A DNA stretch of 11,885 nt from contig CAMHCL010000043.1 of the NCBI GenBank assembly GCA_946183625.1, positions 1 through 11,885 of the forward strand. The letters run 5' to 3'. Position numbers and translations under genes: made by a program. The notes below the pieces were generated by a model, which was given only the letters and a program-made list of their open reading frames with translations, was not told where the DNA came from and made no database searches. The first letter of the stretch is position 1, and the number at the start of each line of letters is the position of its first letter. Shown here piece by piece: positions 1-6,264 of the stretch. This DNA comes from an uncultured Lachnospiraceae bacterium. GTDB taxonomy: Bacteria > Bacillota > Clostridia > Lachnospirales > Lachnospiraceae.

Positions 1-1601
1 CAGCACCATGCATTATCTTCAAGTTCATAATAGAGTACATTTGATGAAGGGAGACCTGTTGAAGTCTTCTCTCCAGTTGCAAAATCTACTCTTTCATCAG
101 CCTTGTAGTCTCTAGATGCAAGAACCTTGAAACCACCCAGTTCCTTAGGTGGATTAGAACGGAAGTTATCCATCTTCTTCTGGATCTCAGCTGCTCCATC
201 GATACCCTTAAGCTCAAGTGTAGCAAGTCCTTCCTTATAATAACCATACTTATCATAGAGATCCTGCATAGCATCGCAAAGTGTCTTGCCCTGCTTCTTA
301 TAAAATGCAGCAACTTCACAAAGCATCATAACTGCAACAATTGAATCCTTGTCTCTGGCATAAGTTCCTGTAAGACATCCATAGGACTCTTCAAGACCGA
401 ATACATAATTATTGCAGCCTGTCTGTTCAAATATCTTGATCTGCTCGCCGATGTACTTGAAGCCTGTAAGAACTTCGATGCATCGTGCATTGTAGTTTGC
501 TGATATAGCCTTAGCCAGATCTGTTGTTACTATAGTAGTAACAAGTGCTGGATTCTCAGGCATAGTACCTGTTGCCTGACGCTCTCTGAAAATGTATTCA
601 GCTATGAGCATACCGGACATATTTCCTGTGAAGCTCATGTATTCGCCAGTCTTTGTATCCTTAGCATATACACCAAGTCTGTCTGCATCAGGATCTGTTG
701 CAAGAACGATGTCTGCATCAACTTCCTTTGCAAGCTTAAGTGCAAGCTCCCAAGCCTTTGGATCCTCTGGGTTTGGATATGATACTGTAGGGAATGAACC
801 ATCAGGAATCTTCTGCTGTGGCTCTACATAAACCTGTGTAAATCCAAGGTCCTTAAGTACTCTGCGGACTGGAACATTTCCTGTTCCATGAAGAGGTGTA
901 TATACGATCTTCATATCCTTTGCCATATCAGGGATGATCTCAGGATGGATACTCTGAGCCTTAACCTGTGCTATGTACTTATCATCAAAATCTGTTCCGA
1001 TAACGTTGAAGAGACCTAATGCTCTTGCGTCATCCTCATCCATTGTCTTTACATTTGCAAAATCAGTTACCTTAGCAACCTCTGCCATGATACCTGTATC
1101 ATGAGGAGGTGTAACCTGTGCACCGTCTTCCCAGTAAACCTTATATCCGTTGTACTCTCTTGGATTGTGGCTTGCTGTAACAACGATACCAGCTATGCAG
1201 CCGAATTCTCTAACAGCAAATGAAAGCTCTGGTGTAGGTCTGAGAGACTCAAAGAGATAAGTCTTGATGCCGTTGGCGTTGAGACATTTAGCTGCTTCTC
1301 TTGCGAATTCAGGAGACATGATACGTGAATCATGTGCTATAGCAACTCCTTTGTCCTGTCCACCATTAGCAAGTATATAATTAGCAAGTCCCTGTGTAGC
1401 CTGACGAACAGTATAAATGTTCATTCTGTTGGTTCCAGCACCCCTTACTCCACGGAGTCCACCTGTACCAAATTCCAGGCTGCGGTAAAATCTATCCTCT
1501 ATTTCCTTATCATTTCCCCTAAGAGCTTCAAGCTCGGCTCTAGTTTCAGCATCGAAGTAAGGATCAGCGATCCACTTCTCAAACATTTCCATATATCCCA
1601 T
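1..1601 (-). CDS. pgcA: Phosphoglucomutase / phosphomannomutase (alpha-D-phosphohexomutase family), C-terminus beyond window
   Basis: Interconverts glucose-1-phosphate and glucose-6-phosphate (possibly also mannose phosphates) in the cytoplasm, linking glycogen/maltodextrin breakdown and sugar-nucleotide synthesis to glycolysis. The 533 residues inside the window carry the family signatures in order: the N-terminal GTGGLRGVRGAGTNRMN stretch, the phosphoserine loop TASHNP with the catalytic serine at residue 144, the metal-binding loop DPDADR with Asp303, Asp305 and Asp307, and the sugar-binding loop EESYG at 404-408. The frame is still open at the left edge, right where the family's phosphate-binding C-terminal domain (usually with an RPSGTEPK-type motif) would follow; only some tens of residues should be missing from a protein of about 570. 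The ATG at 1601-1599 has an AAAGGAGG site 7-8 nt upstream. It is divergent from murG. The length and the GLRG/ESYG motifs fit the Bacillus PgcA type rather than short GlmM. Substrate preference cannot be read from sequence. Confidence 0.93.
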   Translation of the reverse strand, partial: MGYMEMFEKWIADPYFDAETRAELEALRGNDKEIEDRFYRSLEFGTGGLRGVRGAGTNRMNIYTVRQATQGLANYILANGGQDKGVAIAHDSRIMSPEFAREAAKCLNANGIKTYLFESLRPTPELSFAVREFGCIAGIVVTASHNPREYNGYKVYWEDGAQVTPPHDTGIMAEVAKVTDFANVKTMDEDDARALGLFNVIGTDFDDKYIAQVKAQSIHPEIIPDMAKDMKIVYTPLHGTGNVPVRRVLKDLGFTQVYVEPQQKIPDGSFPTVSYPNPEDPKAWELALKLAKEVDADIVLATDPDADRLGVYAKDTKTGEYMSFTGNMSGMLIAEYIFRERQATGTMPENPALVTTIVTTDLAKAISANYNARCIEVLTGFKYIGEQIKIFEQTGCNNYVFGLEESYGCLTGTYARDKDSIVAVMMLCEVAAFYKKQGKTLCDAMQDLYDKYGYYKEGLATLELKGIDGAAEIQKKMDNFRSNPPKELGGFKVLASRDYKADERVDFATGEKTSTGLPSSNVLYYELEDNAWC

Positions 1602-1631
1602 AATGAATCCTCCTTTAAAGACTATGCAGCT

Positions 1632-1660
1632 ATTATAACATTTTCTACTTACGATGTGCA
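1632..1660 (-). promoter_or_regulatory. Probable sigma-A promoter of the phosphoglucomutase gene (extended -10)
   Basis: Read on the minus strand there is a perfect TATAAT at 1637-1632 preceded by TGT, forming an extended -10 element. A -35-like TGCACA (4 of 6 matches to consensus) lies at 1660-1655, with a 17-bp spacer. The predicted start near 1625 leaves a leader of about 24 nt that contains the ribosome binding site. Confidence 0.6.
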
Positions 1661-1678
1661 TTATTTTTTACTAAAACT

Positions 1679-1706
1679 TTGACACATTTAAATAATGCTA
1701 TATAAT
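1679..1706 (+). promoter_or_regulatory. Near-perfect sigma-A promoter of murG
   Basis: A consensus TTGACA (1679-1684) and a consensus TATAAT (1701-1706) are separated by 16 bp. The predicted start near 1713 gives a leader of about 38 nt that ends in the murG ribosome binding site AAGGGGAGG (1735-1743). The two divergent promoters of this gap do not overlap. No operator-like palindrome is evident between them, so high constitutive expression is the simplest reading. Confidence 0.75.
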
Positions 1707-1750
1707 AGGTATTACCTTTTTCAGCACATTTGATAAGGGGAGGTAAATTT

Positions 1751-2815
1751 ATGAAGAAGATTATTATGACCGGCGGTGGTACCGCAGGCCACGTCACACC
1801 AAATATAGCTATGATTCCCACACTTCAAGAAATGGGATACGAGATTCATTATATAGGTTCTCGTGAGGGAATCGAGAAAAGACTGATTGAGGAAATAGGA
1901 ATCCCTTACTACCCTATCTCTTCCGGAAAGCTCAGAAGATATTTCGACCTTAAGAATATCACTGATCCTTTCAGAGTTATTCATGGTCTTGACGAGGCTG
2001 TAAGGATCATCAAGAAGATCAAGCCGGATGTTATATTCTCTAAGGGCGGATTTGTATCTGTTCCGGTGGTTATTGCCGGTTCGACTCAGAAGGTCCCTAT
2101 TATAATTCATGAGTCAGATATGACTCCCGGACTTGCAAATAAGATAGCACTTCCAAGAGCAACCAAGGTTTGCTGCAACTTCCCTGAAACCAAGGAAACA
2201 TTCCCGGAGGGACGCGCAATTGTTACCGGTACTCCTATCAGACAGGAGCTGTTCCAGGGTGATAAGAACGCAGCTAAAAAGTATTGCGGATTTGAAGATG
2301 ACCTTCCAACTCTTATGATCATCGGTGGAAGTATCGGAAGCGCTAAGATTAACGAAGCTGTTAGAAGCTGTCTGGATGAAATCCTCAAGAATTTCAATGT
2401 GATCCATATATGTGGAAAGAATAAGATGGATGCCGCATTTGATGGTAAGCGCGGTTATGTACAGTATGAATATGTGAAAGCCGAGCTTAAGGATATGTTT
2501 GCTCTAGCCGACGTGGTAATCTCCCGTGCAGGCGCAAATGCGATCTGTGAGCTGCACGCTCTAAAGAAGCCAAATATCCTCATCCCTCTTTCAAAAGAAG
2601 CCAGCCGTGGCGACCAGATACTGAATGCCAACTCATTTGAGAAGAGTGGCTATAGTAAGGTCATCCAGGAGGAAGACCTTACAAACGAGGTTCTGCTTGC
2701 AGCGATCAATGAAGTGTATGAGAATCGTGAGACATACATAAAAAATATGGAACAGGGCAACGAAAGTGATGCGATCACAATGATTGTTGGACTAATTGAA
2801 GAACTGGCTAACTAA
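1751..2815 (+). CDS. murG: UDP-GlcNAc:lipid I N-acetylglucosaminyltransferase, MurG2-like
   Basis: Transfers GlcNAc from UDP-GlcNAc to undecaprenyl-PP-MurNAc-pentapeptide (lipid I) to make lipid II at the inner face of the membrane, the last cytoplasmic step of peptidoglycan synthesis. The 354 residues form a GT28/GT-B fold: the N-terminal glycine loop GGGTAGH (8-14) followed by VTPN, HESDMTPGLAN (120-130) in the acceptor-side domain, then the C-terminal nucleotide-binding domain with GGSIGSAKINE (192-202), SRAGANAICEL (258-268) and the SKEASRGDQ segment near 281-289. I chose the ATG at 1751 because AAGGGGAGG lies 7 nt upstream; an in-frame TTG at 1730 has no such site. The AGHVTPN form resembles the second MurG of Bacillus cereus-group species rather than the GGHIYPA form common in division clusters. 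The gene stands alone with its own promoter and terminator, outside any mur/fts cluster. Whether it is the only murG in the genome cannot be known from here. Confidence 0.93.
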   Translation: MKKIIMTGGGTAGHVTPNIAMIPTLQEMGYEIHYIGSREGIEKRLIEEIGIPYYPISSGKLRRYFDLKNITDPFRVIHGLDEAVRIIKKIKPDVIFSKGGFVSVPVVIAGSTQKVPIIIHESDMTPGLANKIALPRATKVCCNFPETKETFPEGRAIVTGTPIRQELFQGDKNAAKKYCGFEDDLPTLMIIGGSIGSAKINEAVRSCLDEILKNFNVIHICGKNKMDAAFDGKRGYVQYEYVKAELKDMFALADVVISRAGANAICELHALKKPNILIPLSKEASRGDQILNANSFEKSGYSKVIQEEDLTNEVLLAAINEVYENRETYIKNMEQGNESDAITMIVGLIEELAN

Positions 2816-2820
2816 TAAAA

Positions 2821-2848
2821 AAGATGCGCCTTTTGAAAGGCGCATCTT
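2821..2848. terminator. Bidirectional intrinsic terminator between murG and the convergent unknown gene
   Basis: AAGATGCGCCTTT and AAAGGCGCATCTT form a 13-bp perfect stem with a 2-nt loop (or 10 bp with a TTTTGAAA loop). On the minus strand it is followed at once by a run of T (complement of the A-run at 2815-2820). On the plus strand it is followed by a looser T-rich stretch (CTTCGTTTTATTTT). It therefore fits both the end of murG and the end of the gene at 2872-3423, with the stronger U-tract for the latter. Confidence 0.88.
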
Positions 2849-2871
2849 CTTCGTTTTATTTTCTGTGATTA

Positions 2872-3423
2872 TTAATCTAAGCCATCACACATTGTATCAA
2901 TAGTATCCTGATAAAAATTACTACTGTCATCCGGATGGAACATATCGTTCTCAACCTCTATCTGTTCAGGAAGTATTCCCTTATCATTTGTGACTTCTTT
3001 CTTATCAACAGTAAGGGTTGAACCGTCTTTCTTCACTCTGAACCAATATCTACAATGCACTCTGTTATAGGACTTATTTTTATCATCTACAAGAGGATTG
3101 TCAAGCTCGAGCTCAAGCTTATATCCATCGAGATATACAAAATACTCACCATTACCAGCTTCATCAACATCAAGTTTCTCAACTGTCCAGGCAACATTTG
3201 ATGTATCTTCTCTCATCATCTCGTCGTATGTAACAGTCTTATGGCCTTTAATCTTAGCCTCTTTCATGGATTCTATAATCTGCTTATAATCAGAATTAAA
3301 TGTTGACTGAAGGAAACTCTTAAGAGGATTCTTCATCGGTCCTGGCAGTATGAAGTAAACACCAACTATTACTGCTACTGCAATAACTATACCAATTAAT
3401 ACTCTGGCAACCTTATTACCCAT
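2872..3423 (-). CDS. Unknown protein with N-terminal membrane anchor
   Basis: I do not recognise this 183-residue protein. Residues 7-27 are a single hydrophobic segment (ARVLIGIVIAVAVIVGVYFI) with Lys/Arg just before it. There is no lipobox cysteine and no obvious signal-peptidase site, so a signal anchor with an extracellular C-terminal domain is likely. The remainder is acidic and polar, with alternating strand-like segments (VYLDGYKLELELD, RVHCRYWFRVKKDG, TLTVDKKEV) suggesting a small beta-rich domain. It ends in an acidic tail. The start at 3423 has AAGGAG about 11 nt upstream. It begins 48 nt after the HD-domain gene with no terminator between, so the two are probably cotranscribed, and the strong terminator at 2821-2848 ends the unit. 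No function can be given; the pairing with an HD hydrolase is only positional. Confidence 0.75.
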   Translation of the reverse strand: MGNKVARVLIGIVIAVAVIVGVYFILPGPMKNPLKSFLQSTFNSDYKQIIESMKEAKIKGHKTVTYDEMMREDTSNVAWTVEKLDVDEAGNGEYFVYLDGYKLELELDNPLVDDKNKSYNRVHCRYWFRVKKDGSTLTVDKKEVTNDKGILPEQIEVENDMFHPDDSSNFYQDTIDTMCDGLD

Positions 3424-3471
3424 AACTTCTTCAACTCCTTATAAATAGTGTGTATATTAAAGGAACTATTC

Positions 3472-4062
3472 CTAGAATAATTCCTTCTCTAACTGGAATA
3501 TATAATTCTCTATAAGCTGCATACGTCTTGTGTATTCAGCCCTTCCGGCCTCAGTCTTGCACCTGCGGATCTTCGGCTTATTCTTACGATAGAATTCCTT
3601 GATCCTGTAGTATGCTCTCTTATAGCTTGCTTCCTCTTCAAGAGCAGTTGCCATACAGTCCCACATGATACCTACGGCACCAACTTCATCCAGAAGATCT
3701 GCATCCATAACTATACGACACTCAAGAGATAAATCCTTTTCTGTGTCCTTGTCTTCATGGAGCATGATGATCTCGCCAACCTTGGTGATAGTATCCGAAT
3801 CGATCCCAATGCTATCCAGATACTCTACTGCTATCTCTGCACTGACTTCACTATGAGGTCTCTCATCATCCCAACCTATGTCATGAAGTAAAGCTGCAAG
3901 TACAATAACATCCAGATCACCGCCAAGCTTAGACTGAAGTCTTATCGCCCATCTGTACACACGCATAGTGTGTTCATAACGACTTCTAAATGGATATGTA
4001 TTTGGCCTGCTATTTTCAGAAGTGCTCTTTCTGACAAATTCTATAACCTCTGAGTAATCCAT
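3472..4062 (-). CDS. HD-domain metal-dependent phosphohydrolase of unknown substrate
   Basis: A cytoplasmic HD-superfamily protein of 196 residues. The visible metal-ligand pattern is His31 (YEHTMRV), His60-Asp61 (LLHDIGWDD), further histidines at 70 and 102 (MLHEDKD), and an acidic residue in MDADLLDEVG (about 120). HD proteins of this size typically hydrolyse phosphate esters or nucleotides; the substrate is not predictable here. The C-terminal third is helical and rich in Arg/Lys. An alternative GTG start at 4116 would add 18 residues but has no ribosome binding site and would sit almost on the predicted transcription start. The ATG at 4062 has AAGGGG 12 nt upstream, a longer spacing than usual, so the start is moderately certain. 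The gene follows the SRP RNA, in the place where dnaX sits in Bacillus, and probably forms an operon with the membrane-anchored protein downstream. Confidence 0.85.
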   Translation of the reverse strand: MDYSEVIEFVRKSTSENSRPNTYPFRSRYEHTMRVYRWAIRLQSKLGGDLDVIVLAALLHDIGWDDERPHSEVSAEIAVEYLDSIGIDSDTITKVGEIIMLHEDKDTEKDLSLECRIVMDADLLDEVGAVGIMWDCMATALEEEASYKRAYYRIKEFYRKNKPKIRRCKTEAGRAEYTRRMQLIENYIFQLEKELF

Positions 4063-4127
4063 GTATCTTAATAACCCCTTACTTTGTGTGTCTAACTTCT
4101 CCGCATAGATGCACACAACTAATCTAT

Positions 4128-4133
4128 ATTATA
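4128..4133 (-). promoter_or_regulatory. Possible -10 element for the HD-domain gene
   Basis: A perfect TATAAT reads on the minus strand at 4133-4128, but no good -35 hexamer lies 16-18 bp upstream. The predicted transcription start near 4121 would give a leader of about 59 nt to the ATG at 4062 and would leave only about 5 nt before the GTG at 4116. This is one reason for preferring the shorter protein. Confidence 0.35.
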
Positions 4134-4245
4134 TTAACACTTTCGAGAATAGATTGCTACTTAAATTTACATAATTCTTTTTTTTATTTATTTTTCATAA
4201 ACGAGATTGTGAATATTTAATAAATCACACATTCAATAAAAATAT

Positions 4246-4507
4246 CCGCGCGGCTAACTTTGTAAGGCTCTTACGAGCGCTTCTTTAACAGTTAACTCAA
4301 CTCAGGCTGCCTCACGGCGCACAGAGAGGTTCTGCTTAGTGCTGCTTTGTTCCCAACCTGACACGGTTCACAGATTCCTGTCGCGTAAGACCTGAGCTTC
4401 AACGTCACTTATTAAAGGCTGCCCCGCAGACACGATCCGAGGTTAGCCTCCACCCCTGCTATAGCGGATTGCAGGTACAGGGCACCGCTATCTCCCCGGC
4501 TGCGCGG
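4246..4507 (-). ncRNA. ffs: Signal recognition particle RNA, large Gram-positive type (scRNA / 4.5S-6S family)
   Basis: RNA scaffold of the signal recognition particle, which binds Ffh and targets nascent membrane and secreted proteins to FtsY/SecYEG. On the minus strand the 5' region reads GGGGAGATAGCGGTGCCCTG and continues through an Alu-like domain closely resembling Bacillus subtilis scRNA (GCAATCCGCTATAGCAGGG). The universally conserved S-domain hairpin lies at 4362-4341: GTCAGG, a GGAA tetraloop closed by TTG/CAA, then AGCAGC. The ends were set from the closing helix CCGCGC (4507-4502) with GCGCGG (4251-4246), giving about 262 nt, similar to the processed 271-nt Bacillus RNA. A T-rich tract (ATTTTTATT) follows the 3' strand and can terminate transcription. 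The predicted transcription start about 22 nt upstream of the 5' boundary implies trimming of the precursor. Boundaries are good to a few nucleotides. Confidence 0.95.
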
Positions 4508-4535
4508 AAGCTTTATATCATTTTTAACATGTCAT

Positions 4536-4564
4536 AGTATACTGAAATGAATGTTTTCAGTCAA
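4536..4564 (-). promoter_or_regulatory. Sigma-A promoter of the SRP RNA gene
   Basis: On the minus strand TTGACT (4564-4559) and TATACT (4541-4536) are separated by exactly 17 bp, five of six matches in each hexamer. The predicted start is near 4529. The -35 hexamer overlaps the stop codon of tadA (TGA at 4563-4561), so the SRP RNA has its own strong promoter embedded at the end of the upstream gene. Confidence 0.75.
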
Positions 4565-5037
4565 GTATCATTCTTACTCTCTCGTAACTCTCTGAAAAAC
4601 TTCTTTAAGAGAGTGGATGCTGCTGATTCACATACTCCTCTGGTAACGTTAACCTTATGATTAAATCCGTCCATTTCAAGAAGATTTATAACCGAGCCGG
4701 CGCATCCAGCCTTTGGATTCATGCATCCTATGACCACTCTTGGAATACGGGCCTGGAGTATGGCTCCGGCGCACATTTGACAAGGTTCCAGTGTCACATA
4801 CATGGTACAGTCCTCAAGACGCCAGTCACCGATAACCTTGCTGGCTTTCTTGATGGCGAGGATTTCTGCATGAGCCAGAGTTGTCTTATCCTTATTACGT
4901 CTGTTATATCCTCTTCCTATAACTTTGCCGTCATAAACTATGACACAGCCTATGGGAACGTCACCGTTCTCGTAAGCCTTCTCAGCAAGCTTCAGGGCCT
5001 GCTTCATATATTTCTCATCTGTATCGATTTTTTTCAT
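4561..5037 (-). CDS. tadA: tRNA-specific adenosine deaminase (A34 to inosine)
   Basis: Deaminates adenosine 34 in the anticodon of tRNA-Arg(ACG) to inosine, allowing one tRNA to read several Arg codons; a zinc enzyme of the cytidine deaminase superfamily. The 158 residues show HAE (56-58; His as zinc ligand, Glu as proton shuttle) and PCQMC (85-89; Cys86 and Cys89 as zinc ligands), preceded by the substrate-side segment GDVPIGCVIV (25-34) and NRRNKDKTTLAHAE. Length is normal for bacterial TadA. The ATG at 5037 has AAAGGA about 8 nt upstream. It lies directly before the SRP RNA gene, the same order as yaaJ-scr in Bacillus subtilis, which supports both calls. A 258-nt gap holding a long inverted repeat separates it from rsmA, so independent transcription is possible. 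A weak candidate promoter on the minus strand (GTAACA-16-TATGAT, about 5066-5087) would overlap one arm of that repeat. Confidence 0.95.
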   Translation of the reverse strand: MKKIDTDEKYMKQALKLAEKAYENGDVPIGCVIVYDGKVIGRGYNRRNKDKTTLAHAEILAIKKASKVIGDWRLEDCTMYVTLEPCQMCAGAILQARIPRVVIGCMNPKAGCAGSVINLLEMDGFNHKVNVTRGVCESAASTLLKKFFRELRESKNDT

Positions 5038-5071
5038 GGCATTCCTTTCTGAATAATTATCATACAGTCTA

Positions 5072-5276
5072 CATCGGCGGTGTTACATATACCCTCCAAA
5101 CACGCTCCGCTATCTAAGCGTTGTCTGTCGTCTCGCTTACGGTTCTTCGGGGTACGTCCGCTGGTACCGATAGTTTTATGATACCGATCGGCGGCGCCCC
5201 TCATCACCTACTCGACTCCGACAGCGCTAAGAAGACTACGCTATCGTTTGTTGGGTATAATGTAACACCGTCGATG
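5072..5276. repeat. Long imperfect inverted repeat / hairpin between rsmA and tadA
   Basis: The left arm 5072-5094 (CATCGGCGGTGTTACAT...ACCC) pairs with the right arm 5253-5276 (GGG...ATGTAACACCGTCGATG) over about 23 bp with one G-U pair and one bulged base. The pairing resumes at 5098-5101/5246-5249 and again at 5114-5125/5220-5231 with one mismatch and one G-U. The core contains GGGG (5149-5152) with CCCC (5197-5200) and GGTA (5163-5166) with TACC (5182-5185). The whole 205 nt can thus fold into one long rod with internal loops. It is visibly richer in G+C than other intergenic DNA here and fills nearly all of the 258-nt gap. The two G-U pairs exist only if the plus strand is the RNA; as minus-strand RNA they are C-A mismatches. 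There is no U-tract on either side, so it is not a standard terminator. Candidate identities are a MITE-like palindromic element or a structured RNA. Confidence 0.75.
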
Positions 5277-5295
5277 CCGAATTTTCTATATATTA

Positions 5296-6165
5296 TTATT
5301 TTGAATTGATGTCAGAAAGTTCGTCTGCCAGCTTCGCAAATTCTTCAAGGTCCAGGGCTTCTCCCCTGATGAGCGGATTAATGCCAAGTGATTCCAGGGC
5401 TCCCTCTATATCCTCTCTGGTATATGACAGGCCTTCGTAGTTCTTCACGGCATTGACCAGCGTCTTACGTCTCTGGTTGAAGGCTGCACGGATCAGCTGG
5501 AACATCAGCTTCTCGTCCTTCACATCTACAGCCGGTGTCTCACGTCTAGTGAGGCGTATTACAGCTGAACCTACATTTGGGCGAGGCATGAAGCAGTTCG
5601 GTGGTACATTTGCAGCAAGATACGGATCTGCATAATACTGTACTGCCAGTGATAATGCTCCATAATCCTTGGTTCCCGGAGCTGCCTGCATCCTGTCGGC
5701 CACTTCCTTCTGTATCATTACGGTGATTGACTCTGCATTAACTCTGTTTTCCAGAAGTTCCATGATGATAGGAGTGGTTATATAGTAAGGCAGATTCGCC
5801 ACTATCTTGAAGCTCCTGCCACCGGTAAGTTCCTCTATGTCACATTTTAATATGTCCTGATTCACCACTGTTACGTTGTCGTAATCTGCCAGAGTTTCAT
5901 CCAGGATTGGAATCAGCTTCTTATCAATCTCTACTGCGATAACTTCGCCTGCAGCCTCAGCCAGATACTGTGTCAGCGTGCCGATTCCCGGACCGATTTC
6001 CAGAACCAGGTCGTCCTCACCTATGTCCGCTGCCTCGATAATCTTGTTTATTACATGCTCATCGATCAGGAAATTCTGACCGAAATTCTTCCTGAATGTG
6101 AAATCATATTTCTGTATTATCGCTATTGTTTCCTTAGGATCACTTAGTTTCTTTTTATCAATCAT
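5296..6165 (-). CDS. rsmA: 16S rRNA adenine dimethyltransferase (A1518/A1519, Escherichia coli numbering)
   Basis: Uses S-adenosylmethionine to dimethylate N6 of two adjacent adenosines in the 3'-terminal hairpin of 16S rRNA during late 30S assembly; loss gives kasugamycin resistance. The 289 residues contain the N-terminal FRKNFGQNFLID segment (24-35), the SAM-binding loop EIGPGIG (56-62), acidic Glu79 (VEID) for the SAM ribose, Asp104 (QDIL), the catalytic NLPYYI (124-129), and the C-terminal FMPRPNVGSAVIRL and AFNQRRKTL motifs. Length is normal. The ATG at 6165 has GAGG 5-6 nt upstream. It lies 99 nt downstream of tatD on the same strand, a common tatD-rsmA arrangement in Firmicutes, though here a compact hairpin occupies the gap. 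Erm methylases share the fold, but the FGQNFL, NLPYY and FMPRPNVGSAV set is that of RsmA. Confidence 0.96.
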   Translation of the reverse strand: MIDKKKLSDPKETIAIIQKYDFTFRKNFGQNFLIDEHVINKIIEAADIGEDDLVLEIGPGIGTLTQYLAEAAGEVIAVEIDKKLIPILDETLADYDNVTVVNQDILKCDIEELTGGRSFKIVANLPYYITTPIIMELLENRVNAESITVMIQKEVADRMQAAPGTKDYGALSLAVQYYADPYLAANVPPNCFMPRPNVGSAVIRLTRRETPAVDVKDEKLMFQLIRAAFNQRRKTLVNAVKNYEGLSYTREDIEGALESLGINPLIRGEALDLEEFAKLADELSDINSK

Positions 6166-6203
6166 ATTGTCCTCATAGTTTAAATTTGTTCATTATGTTT
6201 CAT

Positions 6204-6253
6204 GGGCGGCGTACGAACAATAGTCCACGACAGACCATTGTTCGTTGCCGCCC
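6204..6253. repeat. Compact intergenic hairpin between tatD and rsmA
   Basis: GGGCGGC (6204-6210) pairs perfectly with GCCGCCC (6247-6253), and ACGAACAAT (6213-6221) with ATTGTTCGT (6237-6245). A 2-versus-1 nt internal loop lies between the two helices, and the 15-nt loop contains a further GTC/GAC. On the minus strand, the direction of the flanking genes, the stem is followed by ATGAAACATAATG, with no U-tract, so it does not look like an intrinsic terminator. It may be an mRNA processing or stability element, or a palindromic repeat. Confidence 0.8.
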
Positions 6254-6264
6254 TTTATATCATA

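Noticed and set aside
4063..4116. GTG start for the HD-domain protein
   Set aside because: No ribosome binding site precedes it, and the only good -10 element would place the transcript start about 5 nt upstream of it.
4178..4185. T8 run in the A+T-rich stretch left of the HD-domain gene promoter as a plus-strand terminator
   Set aside because: No G+C stem precedes it on the plus strand and no plus-strand gene ends there. It is simply the A-rich upstream region of the minus-strand HD gene.
5121..5309. A 62-codon open frame on the plus strand across the rsmA-tadA gap
   Set aside because: It is formed by the G+C-rich inverted repeat, has no ribosome binding site or recognisable protein features, and runs into the 3' end of rsmA on the opposite strand.
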